A DNA stretch of 64,000 nt, from contig MDYQ01000092.1 in NCBI GenBank assembly GCA_003024175.1, positions 1-64,000 of the forward strand. The letters run 5' to 3'. The notes under the pieces were generated by a model. That model had not been told where the DNA came from and searched no databases. It worked only from the letters and a program-made list of their open reading frames with translations. A program made the translations under genes and the position numbers. Shown here one piece after another: positions 35,394 through 47,418 of this stretch; the stretch's first letter is position 1, and every line of letters begins with the position of its first letter. This DNA is from Planoprotostelium fungivorum (Eukaryota > Evosea > Variosea > Cavosteliida > Cavosteliaceae).

Positions 35394-38300
35394 ATGAAGA
35401 GGAAGGAGACACAGCAGCGTGATGCTAACCCGAAACCCTTCAAGAAAAAGATAGAAGATGAACCTGATTGGGATGAAGAGGAAGATCCTTCAGTGTACGA
35501 CGCCTCTGATCACATGGAACCCGACCTACCCGTTGGAGGAGAATCTACATGGGCGAGACCAGCAGCCCCTACTCTAGACCCTTCGAAAGATGGTCTATGT
35601 GAGTTCGATTGCATTATGATGCACACGTGACGTCTCTGCAGGCTTTCAGCAGATGGACATCGACTACATACTCGGCGAGCCTTTGGAAGGTATGCCCGGT
35701 AATCAGAAGGGAACGGTGCCAATTCTTCGCACATGGGGTTTGACCGAGAATGGAAACAGTGTCCAATGCAACATCCACGGCTATACGCCATATTTCTATA
35801 TCCCTGCACCTTCTGGATTCTCTGAGAATGACTGCGAGCCATTTCGAAAGATGTTAAATGTGAGATTCACATTACGAATCGTGAGTTGACGGACGACACG
35901 ATAGAATCGAGTGGCCAGCTCTACGAGAGATAGCGTCAAGGTGTCTGATTACGTCTTGGAAGTCTCCATCGAGAACAACTTCAGGTGACATCCATCTTCT
36001 CAAGAATTTGTAATCGATATCGTACTCTTCCAAAGAGGGACATATCTCTGATGGAACATCAGATCCATCATGCATTACACACAGAACCGAACTGTCTTCT
36101 TGAAGATCTGCGTTGCCATCCCCAAACTCGTTCCAACCGCGAGAAGTGCGTCATCTCATCCATTCATCCTCTATCATCATCATCCACCCGTCCTCATGAT
36201 CTCACCACCAACAGGTGTGTGCGAGAGTGACTTCACCTGGAACGGCAGAAGTCTCAGCTGCACGACGTACGAGTCCAACATTCTCTTCCCCCTTCGCTTC
36301 ATGATCGACAAGGGCATCGTGGGGGCCAGCTGGATCAATCTCAAGGCGGGAACGTATCGAATGACTCCGCAAGACAAGAGGACGACAAATTGTCAGATCG
36401 AAGTGGATGCATCGTTTGATATGGTGGAGGCCCACGCACCCGAAGGAGAGTGGTCGAAACTTGCACCCTTCCGTATCCTCAGTTTCGGTGAGTCCTTTTT
36501 TCATACTCTTCTCAACCTTTTTATTTCATGATCAGAAATACATTTCGTTTGAGAAAAATTTCTCTATTCACTCTCACGCTATTCTTCAGTACATCTTCTG
36601 AATGAACGACAGATATCGAGTGTGCCGGGCGTAAGGGCGTCTTCCCTGAAGCCGAGCACGATCCAGTCATTCAGATCGCCAACGTCGTCACCATACAAGG
36701 GGAGGCGACACCCAGCATCAAGAACGTCTTCAACTTGAGATCTTGCTCGGATATCGTCGGTGCTCAAGTCTTGGCGTTCGAAGACGAGCGCGAGCTATTG
36801 AGAAAGTGGAGGAGATTTGTGGTGGAAGTGGATCCTGACATCATCATCGGTTACAACATTGCCAATTTCGATTTTCCTTACCTCATGAATCGAGCGAAGC
36901 ACCTCAAGGTGAAGTATTTATTTCTTTTTCATCTTTTCATAGCTTGAGAAAATATGGATGATTTTTTCTTTTCATAGCTTGAGAGAATATTTATTTCTTT
37001 TTCGTCTTTTCATAGCTCGAAGAAATATGGACGAATTTTTTCATCCATTGTGTTAAAAATTAAATCGAACGAGGTCGACGAGTTTCCTAAATTGGGACGC
37101 GTCAAGAGCGCCAAAGCCAGGGTGAGAGACACGACCTTCTCTTCGAAAGCCTACGGAACGAGAGAATCAAAGGAGACCTCTCTAGATGGAAGGGTCCAAT
37201 TAGACATCCTCCAGGCCATCCAGCGTGACCACAAGCTATCGTGAGATGTCATTCGATCTCATCCATCTACAATCCTTACGCCTCGCAGGTCCTACTCTCT
37301 CAATTCCGTCTCAGCCAAATTCCTCGGGGAACAAAAAGAGGACGTCCATTATTCCATCATTTCGGACCTCTACAACGGGTCAGACGACGACCGTCGGCGA
37401 CTGGCTGTCTACTGTCTCAAAGACGCAGTCCTACCCCTCCGACTTTTGGACACGCTCATGATCACCTACAATTACATCGAGATGGCCCGTGTGACCGGTG
37501 TTCCCATCAGTTACCTCCTCGCTCGTGGTCAGCAGATCAAGGTACGAAATTTCATCGAAATTTCATCGATTTTTCTGATTCCCGCCAGGTCGTGTCGCAG
37601 TTGTACAGGAAGGCGAAACAGATGAACTTGGTCATTCCTGTCATTAAGAGTGCCCACCACGCTGAAGACTCGTTCGCTGGTGCCACCGTGTTAGAGCCAC
37701 AGAGAGGATTCCACCAGGAGCCCATCTCCTCTCTCGATTTCTCTTCCCTCTATCCTTCCATCATGATGGCACACAACTTGTGTTATTCGACCCTCCTCAA
37801 CAAACAAGACCTATCGTCCTTACCCCCCGGCAGTTACGTCACGACCCCAACGGGGGGTGAGTTCCCGCCAAAATGTTGTACGTCGACTCACCCCCGCAGA
37901 TCACTTTGTCAAGTCGGAAATCAGGAAGGGAGTCCTACCCATCATCTTGGAGGAGCTGTTGTCCGCTCGAAAGAGAGCGAAGGACGATCTGAAGAACGAA
38001 AACGACCCATTCAAACGTGCCGTGTTAGACGGTCGCCAGCTCGCCCTGAAGGTATCTGCCAATTCCGTGTACGGTTTCACTGGAGCTACCGTGGGAAAAC
38101 TACCGTGTCTCGCCGTGTCCGCTTCCGTTACCGGCTACGGTAGAGACATGCTCCTCCTCACGAGAAAGGTCAGGCTAGTGTGATGACGTGTGATGACGTC
38201 ATCACAGTACGTCGAAGAGAGATTTACAAAGTTGAACGGCTACTCGCACGACGCCAACATCGTGTATGGAGATACAGATTCAGTCATGGTTAAATTTGGA

Positions 38301-39871
38301 ACGAACGATATCGAGGAAGCCATCAAGTTGGGCAAAGAAGCTGCCAATTACATTTCAGAAAAGTTTCAGAAGCCCATCAAATTGGAATTTGAAAAGGTGA
38401 AATTGTTTTTTCTTTATTTTCAAATGGAACGAGAGGGAGTGACGTGTGGGTTCAGGTGTACTACCCATATCTGTTGATCAACAAGAAGAGGTGACTCGTT
38501 GTAGATGAAGTAGTAGGCTGAAGAATTGTAGATACGCCGGACTGCTGTGGACGCGGGCCGAAAAGTACGACAAGATCGACGTGAAGGGTATCGAGGTGAC
38601 ACATTTTATTTCATTTTATTCTTTCTGACCCAACCAGACCGTGAGAAGAGACAACTGCCCCGTCGTCAAGAACGTCATCAACACCTGCCTGCAGAAGATT
38701 CTAATCGACCGCGATGTAGACGGTGAGTTCTCCGCGAAATTTCGACTGAATCTCGCAGGGGCCATCAAGTATACAAAGGGTGTCATCAGTGATTTACTTC
38801 AGAACAAGTTGGACTTGTCGTTGTTGGTCATCTCGAAAGCTCTATCCAAGGAAGGAAAAGAATATGCGAACAAGCAGGCCCACGCGGAATTGGCAGAGAG
38901 AATGAGGAAGAGAGATCCGCACACTGCACCTGCCATTGGAGATCGAGTGCCTTACGTCATCATACAAGTACGTACACGTTCTCATCACTCATCGATCATC
39001 ATCTAATGTTCCGCATCATCTGATCATCACCTCCATCACATCATCAGCTTCATCATCTGATCATCGTCTGATCATCACCCAATCATCATTTGATCATCTG
39101 ATCATGATCTGATGGCATGACAGGCAGCGAAAGACGCCAAAGCGTACGAGAAGGCAGAAGATCCATTGTGGGTGCTGGACAACAACATCCCCCTGGACTA
39201 CCAATATTACCTAGACAACCAACTACGAAAGCCCATCGAAAGACTCTTCGCTCCCATCATGGGCAACCCCGGCCAGCTCTTGTGTGAGTTTACAACGAGC
39301 CACGAATTTCTGACGGAGAACAGCTGGAGACCACACGAGGACAGTGTTCAAGCCCACGCCCAAGCAAGGAGGAATCATCGCCTTTGCCGTGAAGCAGTTG
39401 AGCTGTTTGGGATGTAAGGCACCACTGAAGAATGGAGGTGAGTTCATCTTCTCATCAGGATGAGCGTCTCACCATCTTATTGATCATCATGATGATGAGA
39501 ATTTGTCGTCTTCATGATCGCGATGAGAGTTTCTCATCACCTTCATGACGGTGTCACTCACGTGATACAGAGACGACTGTGTGCAGAAACTGCACGGACC
39601 GCGAGGCTGAGCTGTATCAGAACGTTCTGAACAACGTCAGCAACTTAGAGAAGCAGTTTGCCAAGGTGTGGACTCAATGTCAAGTGTGCCAGGGCAGTCT
39701 GCATCAGCCGGTCCTCTGTACCAGGTGAAAAGACAGACACGAGATGATGTTGATGGAGGTGTCTGATGATGATGCAGTCGAGACTGTCCCATCTTCTACA
39801 TGAGAAAGAAGGTGCAGAAGGAGTTGGGTGATGTCCAACAGTCACTCGAGAGGTTCACCATCGCCTGGTAG
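35394..39871 (+). CDS. POLD1: DNA polymerase delta catalytic subunit
   Basis: This is the replicative B-family polymerase that elongates the lagging strand in the nucleus. ATG 35394 gives a basic N-terminus ([19 protein letters not shown]). The N-terminal domain has [20 protein letters not shown] and [16 protein letters not shown]. The 3'-5' exonuclease shows Exo I ([20 protein letters not shown]) and Exo II ([20 protein letters not shown]). The polymerase domain has motif A ([20 protein letters not shown]), motif B ([16 protein letters not shown]) and motif C ([13 protein letters not shown]). The C-terminus carries the two cysteine clusters: CLGCKAPL with CRNC, then [11 protein letters not shown] with [12 protein letters not shown]. 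The second is the Fe-S (CysB) site. TAG is at 39869-39871. The gene is intact with many short introns, one ATC-rich near 39000-39120. Confidence 0.95.
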
Positions 39872-40021
39872 AAAGAATAAAATCTCTGTATCTTTCGTTT
39901 GATGAAATATCGTTTGAACGAGAAGGCATGCATCATCATCATCACCATCAGCTCTCTTTTCATCTCTTCTCGTCTGATGGTGCGATAATATGAAATAAAA
40001 TATATCGTGAACATTTTATTC

Positions 40022-41141
40022 TTAACCGTTGAGGACAGTTCCTCCGTTGACGTGGATGGTTTGTCCACTGATGAAACTTCCATCAGCGGATGCCAAAAGG
40101 ACGTAAGCAGGTCCCAGCTCAGAGGGCTGTCCCACGCGACCGATGGGTGCCTTAGAGCTCTCGTGCCATTTGTCCAACTTCTCTCTCGTCATGGCAGCTG
40201 TCGAATGAGATGAGACATTGGAAGATGTGATGTTGATGATGGAAGCTCACCTGGCTGAAGGGGTGTCCAGACGGGGCCGGGAGCGACAGAGTTGACTCTG
40301 ATTCCCTTGGAGATGAGTTGGTTGGATAGAGATCGAGTGAGACCCAGCATGGCAGACTTGGTCATGGTGTAATCCAAGAGAGTCGGAGGGCCTTGGTATG
40401 CCACCTGAGATGTAGTCTGGATGATGGAAGCTCCCTTCTTAAGGTGGGGGACGGTGTATTTGGTCATCCAGAAGGTTCCGTAGATGTTGGTCTTGATGGT
40501 GCGATCGAACTGCTCGGTTGTGATGTCGGTGATGGACTCCTGGTCGTACATAACGGATGCATTGTTGACCAAGATGTCGATCTTTCCAAAGGTTGCCAGC
40601 GTCTCGTCGACGGACTTCTTGCAGTTCTCTTCGATTCTAATGTCGTATGGCTAATGATATCATCAGCTCCATATGATTTCAGATGTAGACCCTCACCAAG
40701 AGGAGGCAGCGTCTTCCGTATTTGGTTACGTGTTGCTTTGTGACTTCGGCGTCGACTTGTTCCTCGGGGAGATAGCCGATGGCCACGTCAGCGCCCTCCA
40801 TGGCGTACATGACAGCGACGGCTCTACCGATTCCAGAGTCTCCACCTGTCGATCATCATTAGAACATGTGTGTCCGTGTCGTTGTTCGAGTGAAAGATCT
40901 CACCGGTGATGATGGCGACCTTTCCTTCCAGCTTGCCGGCGGGCTTGTATAACTCGTAGTTGTCTTCCATGTGGATGAACTCGGGCAGAGGGTTCATCTT
41001 ATCCTCAATACCGACTACCTTTCCCCACTGGGACTGCGATGCAAAGTCTTTGGGTTTGGCGAAACCGTCTGACGTCATAGAGGATCTCTCTCCCTTGACT
41101 GCGTCGACGACGTTGTTGACTACGTTGGTGACTGCTTCCAT
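40022..41141 (-). CDS. NADP-dependent short-chain dehydrogenase/reductase (bacterial GS39/YhdF-like)
   Basis: ATG 41141 begins [21 protein letters not shown] family-typical N-terminal extension follows: [20 protein letters not shown], then [10 protein letters not shown]. An intron interrupts the Rossmann loop, which continues [20 protein letters not shown]. Next are [54 protein letters not shown] with catalytic Ser, then [16 protein letters not shown] with the YxxxK pair, and [19 protein letters not shown]. The C-terminus [15 protein letters not shown] ends at TAA 40022. This subgroup (bacterial general-stress protein 39, glucose dehydrogenase-like) is common in bacteria and patchy in eukaryotes, so an old transfer is possible. 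Introns show it is now a resident nuclear gene. Substrate unknown. Confidence 0.88.
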
Positions 41142-41645
41142 GTTCGTGTTGCTGTTGCTGTGTTGCGTTGGTTGTGATGATGCTTCTAGGGAGAGGTCAC
41201 GGCGTGACACTGGGAGAGAAATTTCAGAAGGATGTCTGATGCATGGCGGCTGTTGGCTTACGTGAGCGACGAAAAGTCATAGAGGAGTGAAAGAAATGAA
41301 GGAGCCGTTTACGCAGCTACGGCTGATGGTGACGTAATGGACGTGGAATGTGATGGTACCAAGGCGATCGGCGGTGTGTGAAATGAGTGAGACTTGAAGA
41401 CGGAGAGAAGAGGAGCTCAGTCAGGGTGTACGATGGATGGAATGCGTGGAAGGAATCACTCATATTGGATAGGGAGGACAGCATTCTTTATGTTCTGTCG
41501 TGATGTGCTGGCTGAGAGGAGCAGATAAGATCTCCCACACATTACTTTGTTCTCCTTGTGACGCATGCAGCATGTGTCACGTGGAAAACGGCTCAATCTA
41601 ATGGTCCGCTGAATCGCGAGCCAAACCATCAAACGACGACAAATT
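41142..41645. other. Divergent promoter interval between SDR and Nudix genes
   Basis: No gene is visible in these 500 bases between two head-to-head starts. No repeat or copy of the window-wide motif is obvious here. Confidence 0.4.
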
Positions 41646-42477
41646 ATGAAGCCACATCACCTCAAGAAAGAACAAGTCGCTGCAGGAAAATGGTAAATCA
41701 CCTCTTTCTATCTATGATACTCACATTCTCCAGGTTATCTTTACAGAAGGTCACGTGGCAAGATGACAAAGGTAGAGAAAGAGTGTATGATTCTTGCGAT
41801 CGGACTACCACAAAGCCAGAGATGAGTGAGCATTTAGAGGTTGTATCATACATCTCACCCACAAAGAGGCGGATTGCGTGGAGATCTTCACGTTCATCCG
41901 TTCGAAATCTTCGAAGGAACAGAGTGCCATCCTTGTTCGGCAATATAGACCTCCCGTCGACTCTTACATGATCGAGTTTCCCGCAGGTATGATGCCACTG
42001 TCTCATCAAAGTCTAAACAATGCAGGGCTATTAGACGAAGGAGAGTCTCCTGAAGAGGCAGCTGTAAGAGAACTCAAGGAAGAAACGTGGGTCGATACGT
42101 CATCCATCACACTCGATGATACAAAAACAGTGGACACACAGGTCGTGTTCTCTTCGTTTCGAATCCAACCGGTCCCAACGGTGGTATCTCAAGTGAACGA
42201 GCCATCGTGGTCCATGTGGAGGTGAAGACAGTCACGTGATCCGCCTCAATCATCCATGGACGGTCATCTGATTCGAAATCAGATCACAGTCGATGATGAA
42301 GAACAAGTGAGGAAGCCCATGCAACAACATCTGGATGATGGAGAGTCCATCCAAGTGATGGTGATACCGATGTCCGAGCTGTTCGAGAGGTTACAGAAGT
42401 ATGCAGGAGAGGGTGATTTGGTCGATGCCAAGTTGTGGACATTTGCTTACGGCTGGCACCTCTCTCAAAAACAATAA
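41646..42477 (+). CDS. Nudix hydrolase of the ADP-sugar pyrophosphatase (NUDT5) type
   Basis: NUDT5-type enzymes hydrolyse ADP-ribose and related ADP-sugars. ATG 41646 reads [16 protein letters not shown]. After a GTAAATCA...CTCCAG intron comes [20 protein letters not shown] then [10 protein letters not shown]. Later exons give [60 protein letters not shown] and a C-terminal helix region ([20 protein letters not shown]) ending WHLSQKQ, TAA 42475-42477. The RQYRPP and [11 protein letters not shown] blocks are specific for this subgroup. The Nudix box keeps the REL.EE metal-binding glutamates, but the usual Gly right after EET is Trp (EETWV). Confidence 0.85.
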
Positions 42478-43529
42478 ATTGACGATCACATCTGTTCCAT
42501 CACGTGACGACCATCACCGAGAACGAATGTCACGTCTATATACTCGACAGATCGTTCCACACCTTGATGCTCGAGTCATCATGGAGCGGTCAGGTGACCC
42601 TCGTGATATCATTCACCTCCGTATGTTCTTTGGAGTACTCTCGTGCACCATTTTCTGCAGACCTTCTCACATTCAACGGAAATACAGCATTAATACGATC
42701 ACTGCTGATCTCGTGTGAGAAATAAGGTTAGCAGGATCACAGCGACCCTCCCTTTGTCAGATGGAAATAGAGAATGAACTGAGAAGATGATGTTAAGGGC
42801 CTCCCCTTGGTGAGTAGATGTCGTGTGAACCGTTCTACGTGCCGCCCGAACACACGATTCTTTTCATTTCTGTACTATTATTACATCATACGCTCTATAA
42901 TGAAAGCATGACTTGTCAGCGGAGTAGCTTATATCGCACACCTCGTGTATCCGCGATGTCGCCCAGGTAACACGACGGGGTAGAGTTCTCCTCACAATTC
43001 AAGCGGACACGTACCAGCAACATGCCCAGCAGACCAACCTCGTATGACCTCTCAGAAGACGGTGCGTCGCGCACAAACTACCACATCGACAAGAGGAGGA
43101 TCTTCTTCTACACAGTAGACGCCAACGGCTGCATCACGGTGGACAACTCGAGGACCTACACGATCAGCTCGAACCGCTACGCGGAAGACGTATCCAACAG
43201 GCGTTCAGTGCGCACGTGACGGTGGCTATTTTTCGGGAGATAAATTTGAATCGCAGACCTTGTCTATCGATCTCATCATGGTCGTCGATGATGTGATCGG
43301 ATTCCCAGTTTTTTTGATCGTTCCTGTCTTTTCGGTGACTGCTAGTTGGTTGACGACATCCCCTGGACTGGGCGTCAGAACACACTGCGTACGATAGATC
43401 TTGTTTCTATTAATACGCTTCCGTGTTCGTGACCTGACCATCCAATTCCTACTCTCACGAGCTCTGGGGAGAAACTTCCTCCTCTATCTCAAGTACACAG
43501 AGATACACAAGCAATCGACCGTGAAATCG
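42478..43529. other. Interval with weak frames before the PQ-loop gene
   Basis: From 43022 a plus-strand frame reads MPSRPTSYDLSEDGASRTNY and ends near 43219 at a possible donor (GTGACGG). Around 43272-43390 a hydrophobic frame reads GFPVFLIVPVFSVTASWLTT. These could be upstream exons (luminal domain, signal peptide) of the PQ-loop gene but I cannot connect them in frame. The first 540 bases hold nothing recognisable. Confidence 0.3.
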
Positions 43530-44820
43530 TCTCCCTTCATCGCCTGAGGCTTCTGGTCACCTGATCGGCATCAATGAATACACCATCCGTTTCAATGATC
43601 GCAACGTGGCTGTCAAGGTGAAATCGCGGTGTAAGGAGAATTTCAAAGTGCTCCGAAGCCCGAGCTCCAATGAGACGGCAGCAGCCAATCACAGTGAGAT
43701 GGAATATCCAAGTTGTGTCTATACGCAGAAGCCGAACAATTTTTACGCCGATGAAGTTCTGTTCAGTGTTCTATCGCTGATAATGTTCCTCCCTCAGATA
43801 TTTCTTGTATTGAAGAGAAAGTGAGAATGCTTTCTCAGCTGAGGATGATTGACGCCCTTCCAGATCTTCAGAGGGACTGTCCTTCTTGTCGATCATCTTG
43901 TCTGCAATCACAACAGTTTGTTGGACATTGGCAGTCACGATAGAGATCTGGCCCTCTCTTCAGTGTTGTAGCTCTTTGAGCAAAAGTCACTGTCTCTCTG
44001 AACTTCTTCCCTTCCTCCCACTGGTCTTCTCTACGTGAGATGATTTGATTCACTATCTGTGAGAATGCATCGTCTGATTGCCTGAAACAGAGCCGGCCTA
44101 TGGACCTTCTACATCGTCTCAGTCATCTATGTCAAACCAGATCTGATATCGATCGACGGCGAACTGGTCAAAGAACCTCTGAGCGGTACGATTCACAAAC
44201 ATCTCTACAAACATCTAATGAGAGGACAGATGATGATATAAGAAATGCAAGTGCTCAGGAGGTGAAGGTCTGCTTTGGACTCTTCCTTCTCCTTCTGGTA
44301 TGTCTTCCGTGTGCCACTGTCCTCTTGTTACAACACATTCCAGGAAATGTGGTATGACATTCTTTTGATCACATACGAATGTTCATCATATTGTCTCATG
44401 TTTCACGTTCATCGTCTTCAGCGTCTAACACGAAGCAGTTGGCTCTGATGTCCGTGTCTTTCCTTGCCATCGCCTCCGCTTGTGATGCATTTTCTGCCAT
44501 ACCTCAGATGTTCAAGACGTGCAGGTGGGCAGAGGATGATGTCATCATGCACTGACTTTAGACAGTGTGAAGAGAACGTTATCGTTGAGCATACCCAGTC
44601 TTCTCCTGAGATCCACTTGTGAGCCTTCCATGTTCGACACATGATGCATCGTTATGACACTCCACACATGATGCTGACCTCTGCAGTTGCCTTTTGGTTG
44701 GGCTCTAATCTGATCTTTTCGAGAGACTATCTGAATTATACATTCATTCCTTTGTTTCTGCAGGGTGCTGAGTTAGTGGTGCTGCTCATCCTATCCATCT
44801 ATTATTACTGGACAAAGTGA
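43530..44820 (+). CDS. PQ-loop repeat multi-pass membrane protein (cystinosin/PQLC-like)
   Basis: PQ-loop proteins are seven-helix transporters or trafficking proteins of lysosomes and other organelles. A luminal-type region (HLIGINEYTIRFNDRNVAVK) leads to the first PQ motif, VLFSVLSLIMFLPQIFLVLK. After an intron, KSSEGLSFLSIILSAITTVC and WTLAVTIEIW follow, a typical KSxEGLS continuation. Further membrane segments are GLWTFYIVSVIYVKPDL, VCFGLFLLLLVCLPCATVLL, then a second PQ motif ALMSVSFLAIASACDAFSAI with PQMFKTC. VAFWLGSNLIFSRDYLNYTF and GAELVVLLILSIYYYWTK end near TGA 44820. The N-terminus (start codon, signal peptide) and some internal splice sites remain unresolved; the final TGA could also be an intron donor. 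The overall order with a luminal N-domain recalls cystinosin. Confidence 0.65.
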
Positions 44821-44939
44821 GAAGGATGATGATGTGATGTTCCGTAGCTGATCGAGACGCAGCGAACATGGTTATGCATCTCTCCCGTAATGCATTACGA
44901 ATTCTTCCACATTGATCGAGTAGAATGTACATATGATAC

Positions 44940-45643
44940 ACAGATGGAATGGTGTTTGATAAAAACAATTTTCAATTGTTCCGTCATCTCACTATAGACG
45001 AAAAACATCGTCTTGTGATGGAATTGAGAGAGAATGGATCGTGTATCTTTTCGATTATCGTTCGATGTTACGTTTTATGTTTACAAATCAGCTCCCTTTC
45101 TGGTGTCTCTGTCGGAGTGGTGGGTGTGGAATCCCTGAGAGATGGCTGGCTGCTGTCCACCGGGGAACATGGGCTGGATGAAGGCTCTGACATTATGCAT
45201 CAGCCCGGATCCGTTCTGTCTCGTCTGATCCTTGTCGACCTCTCCGTTCAAAAAGGTGGCGTTGCTGCTGTTCTCCTGGTCTGCGTTCATGGTGTTTGTT
45301 GTTGTTGGTGTCTTGTAATTGTGTTTATGTGTTGAGCTCGGGGCGGAAAGAGCGGCACGTGAGAGCTGGAAATTCTGTTCGAAATACGGGGAAATGTGAG
45401 GGATGGCACACCTTCTATCACCTGGTGACAGATGCATGTAGATATCCTGAATGAAGCCTATGAACATTCAAAGTCACGAGTGAGAAGATCAAGTCATCTG
45501 GTGAAGAAGAGTAGGGGTGCTGTGTCGATCAACAGGTGAAATGTTCGAGCGAAGTGAACGAGATTTCGCCTGCACGTCGTCTTACTTTTTAATTAAGAGA
45601 TGGAGGAAAACTCATTAAGACACTACAACGTGCCTGAGGATCT
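44940..45643. other. Interval with one weak minus-strand frame
   Basis: On the minus strand about 45081-45290 a frame reads MNADQENSSNATFLNGEVDK and continues hydrophilic to GADL and a stop. It could be a small unknown protein; no homology is recognisable. Otherwise nothing is seen. Confidence 0.3.
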
Positions 45644-45671
45644 TCACGCCGTGATGAAGATCACGGCGTGA
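45644..45671. repeat. Perfect 12-bp inverted repeat with 4-base spacer
   Basis: TCACGCCGTGAT at 45644-45655, spacer GAAG, and ATCACGGCGTGA at 45660-45671 are exact reverse complements. Each arm itself contains near-palindromic CACGCCGTG. It lies about 37 bases upstream of the start codon of the Z-alpha-like gene. It could be an operator for a dimeric factor or a hairpin in the 5' UTR. Confidence 0.85.
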
Positions 45672-45707
45672 GGTTGGCGATGTTACGCGGACACATAAAT
45701 AATCCAC

Positions 45708-47033
45708 ATGGAGACACAGGAAGAACTATCGGATGCCATCCAACAATGGAAATCAACGGATAGCGAATCAGATCTAGAAGAATTGTGCAACGTATTCGTC
45801 CAAACCTGCTTGTGCTGCGACATTTTAGGTAATTTACCGTTTCTCACGTCTGTCCACGTGAAAAGACCTTGGTGGGCTCCGTATTAGATTCAGATTCATC
45901 TCATATCCACAGGTGGATGATAAGAGGAGAGGTTTTACGTGGCCAAAAAAGCGAATGGGAGGTGAAATCAGGTGGTGTTACCACACCAGGTTACTCGGCC
46001 ACGGGGACGTTATATGCCCGTGCGACCGACGATGATGGAGTGAAATTCAAAGTTCGGATCATCAAATACAAAGACTACCGGCTCTACATTGTCATGGGTG
46101 ACCTGGAGGTGCCTGATACTCTCAGCATGAACAAGAGGAGAGCAGTAAGCGAGGCTAGTGTGGACAAGTGCAAGATTGAAGAACAAATGGACGCTCTCAG
46201 CATCCAGGTAGATAACCTTGCTCGCTCAGTGAGTTGTTGCCGACCATTGATCTCACTTACATGATTAGCATTCTCACCACTCTCGACAACTGGCTGATCA
46301 TTCAAAAATCCACAAGAATTCCAACTTGAATCGAATCACCGAGATCTTGGACAAGTTTAGAGGTCATGACACCTTAACTGAGCACATGGTGACGTGTGAT
46401 GCACACGCCAAATTCTCACCTCCACAGATCGCACAAAGCATGGGAATTCCAAAGGAGGAGCTACGTGCCTCCCTCTACACCCTCAAATCACAAGAAAAAT
46501 TAGACGTCCACGATGATCGTTGGACCATCACACCATCGGGCAGAGACAAACTATCCCGCTCAATTTCCAGAGACAACCCAGAAAATCCATCTCTCTACTC
46601 TTCCCACCCCTCTCCATCATGGACATCATCACCCCAACACGAGTTCATGGACATTCGACTCCCTCCCTCTCCTTCTCATTCTAGTTCCTCCGTGTCTCCA
46701 CCTGAATCCAGCCCCAACGAACAAGCAGCCATACCCGATGACAATGCATTGGCCAATGCAGTCATCACATTCATGAGAAGAGAGGGACGACCTCTCAAAG
46801 CTCACGAGGTGCAATTTCTTCCATTTTATTTCGTTTTATTCGTATTGAAGGAGAGAGCAGATCGTGAAAGGTATCAGCAGACAGTTTCCATCCGTAGAGA
46901 AACCGAGCGTCAATCGTGTCTTGTATCATGATTTGGCGGGACAGGTGAGATGTGTCCATGATGTGAGGGTGATGACGCCGAGGAGGTTGTGAAGTTGCCT
47001 GGAGCCACTTGGAAGGCCATCGATGTGAGATGA
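45708..47033 (+). CDS. Protein with tandem winged-helix domains, the C-terminal one Z-alpha-like (Z-nucleic-acid binding)
   Basis: ATG 45708 opens METQEELSDAIQQWKSTDSE. A central unknown domain reads VTTPGYSATGTLYARATDDD, KFKVRIIKYKDYRLYIVMG, then a helix (ASVDKCKIEEQMDALSIQVD). After an intron, HSHHSRQLADHSKIHKNSNL leads to a first winged helix (FSPPQIAQSMGIPKEELRAS, LYTLKSQEKLDVHDDRWTI). After a proline/serine linker the second domain spans two introns (46808-46860 and 46945-46982): ANAVITFMRREGRPLKAHE, IVKGISRQFPSVEKPSVNRV, LYHDLAGQ, EVVKLPGATWKAID. Lys, Asn and Tyr in KPSVNRVLY plus Pro and Trp in LPGATW match the Z-DNA contacts of ADAR1 Z-alpha. The first domain keeps Lys, Tyr and Trp but has Arg for Asn. 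Exon borders near 45830-45950 are unsettled, and a GTGAGA at the end might be another donor. Confidence 0.62.
46030..46300 (+). repeat. Source copy of a ~270-bp segmental duplication
   Basis: This segment, running from the central domain of the Z-alpha-like gene through a 40-nt intron into the next exon, recurs at 48197-48466 in the same orientation. The two are nearly identical over most of their length, e.g. the exon around GCTAGTGTGGACAAGTGCAA and the following intron. Confidence 0.9.
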
Positions 47034-47040
47034 TGACATC

Positions 47041-47418
47041 AGATGATGGATTGAGAAGATCTATAAACACTGTTCTGTGTCTATCGTCCTCTTGGACCTT
47101 CGAAAGTCCGGTTGATGCAAGTATGAGTGTGAATGTGTCTAGATGAGGTGGATGTGACGGTGACGATATGTAGAAGTGATGTGAAAAGACCTTGGCTCCA
47201 TGATATTGTCCGAGAATAAACAAACGAAAACACAGTATCTTGTCACATATATTCACCTTGTTACCGCGTATGTGATGTGTACGATACTTAAGAAGAGTAT
47301 TACGCTCTAAACTGCAGTCCCAGCTGCTCGATCAATCGACACAGCCGAAATGACCTCTCCATCTCCACCAACTCGAACACCCTCTATCTGATTGACCCTA
47401 TTTTATTTACAATATGGT
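47041..47418. other. Convergent 3' interval, nothing recognised
   Basis: This stretch lies between the ends of the Z-alpha-like gene (+) and the unknown minus-strand gene. A minus frame running through 46795-47256 overlaps the last exons of the former and is antisense. No independent feature can be supported. Confidence 0.4.

Noticed and set aside
40022-41141. SDR gene as a recent bacterial acquisition
   Set aside because: The subfamily is bacterial-rich, but the gene has several short introns of local style and ordinary composition, so a recent transfer is not supported.
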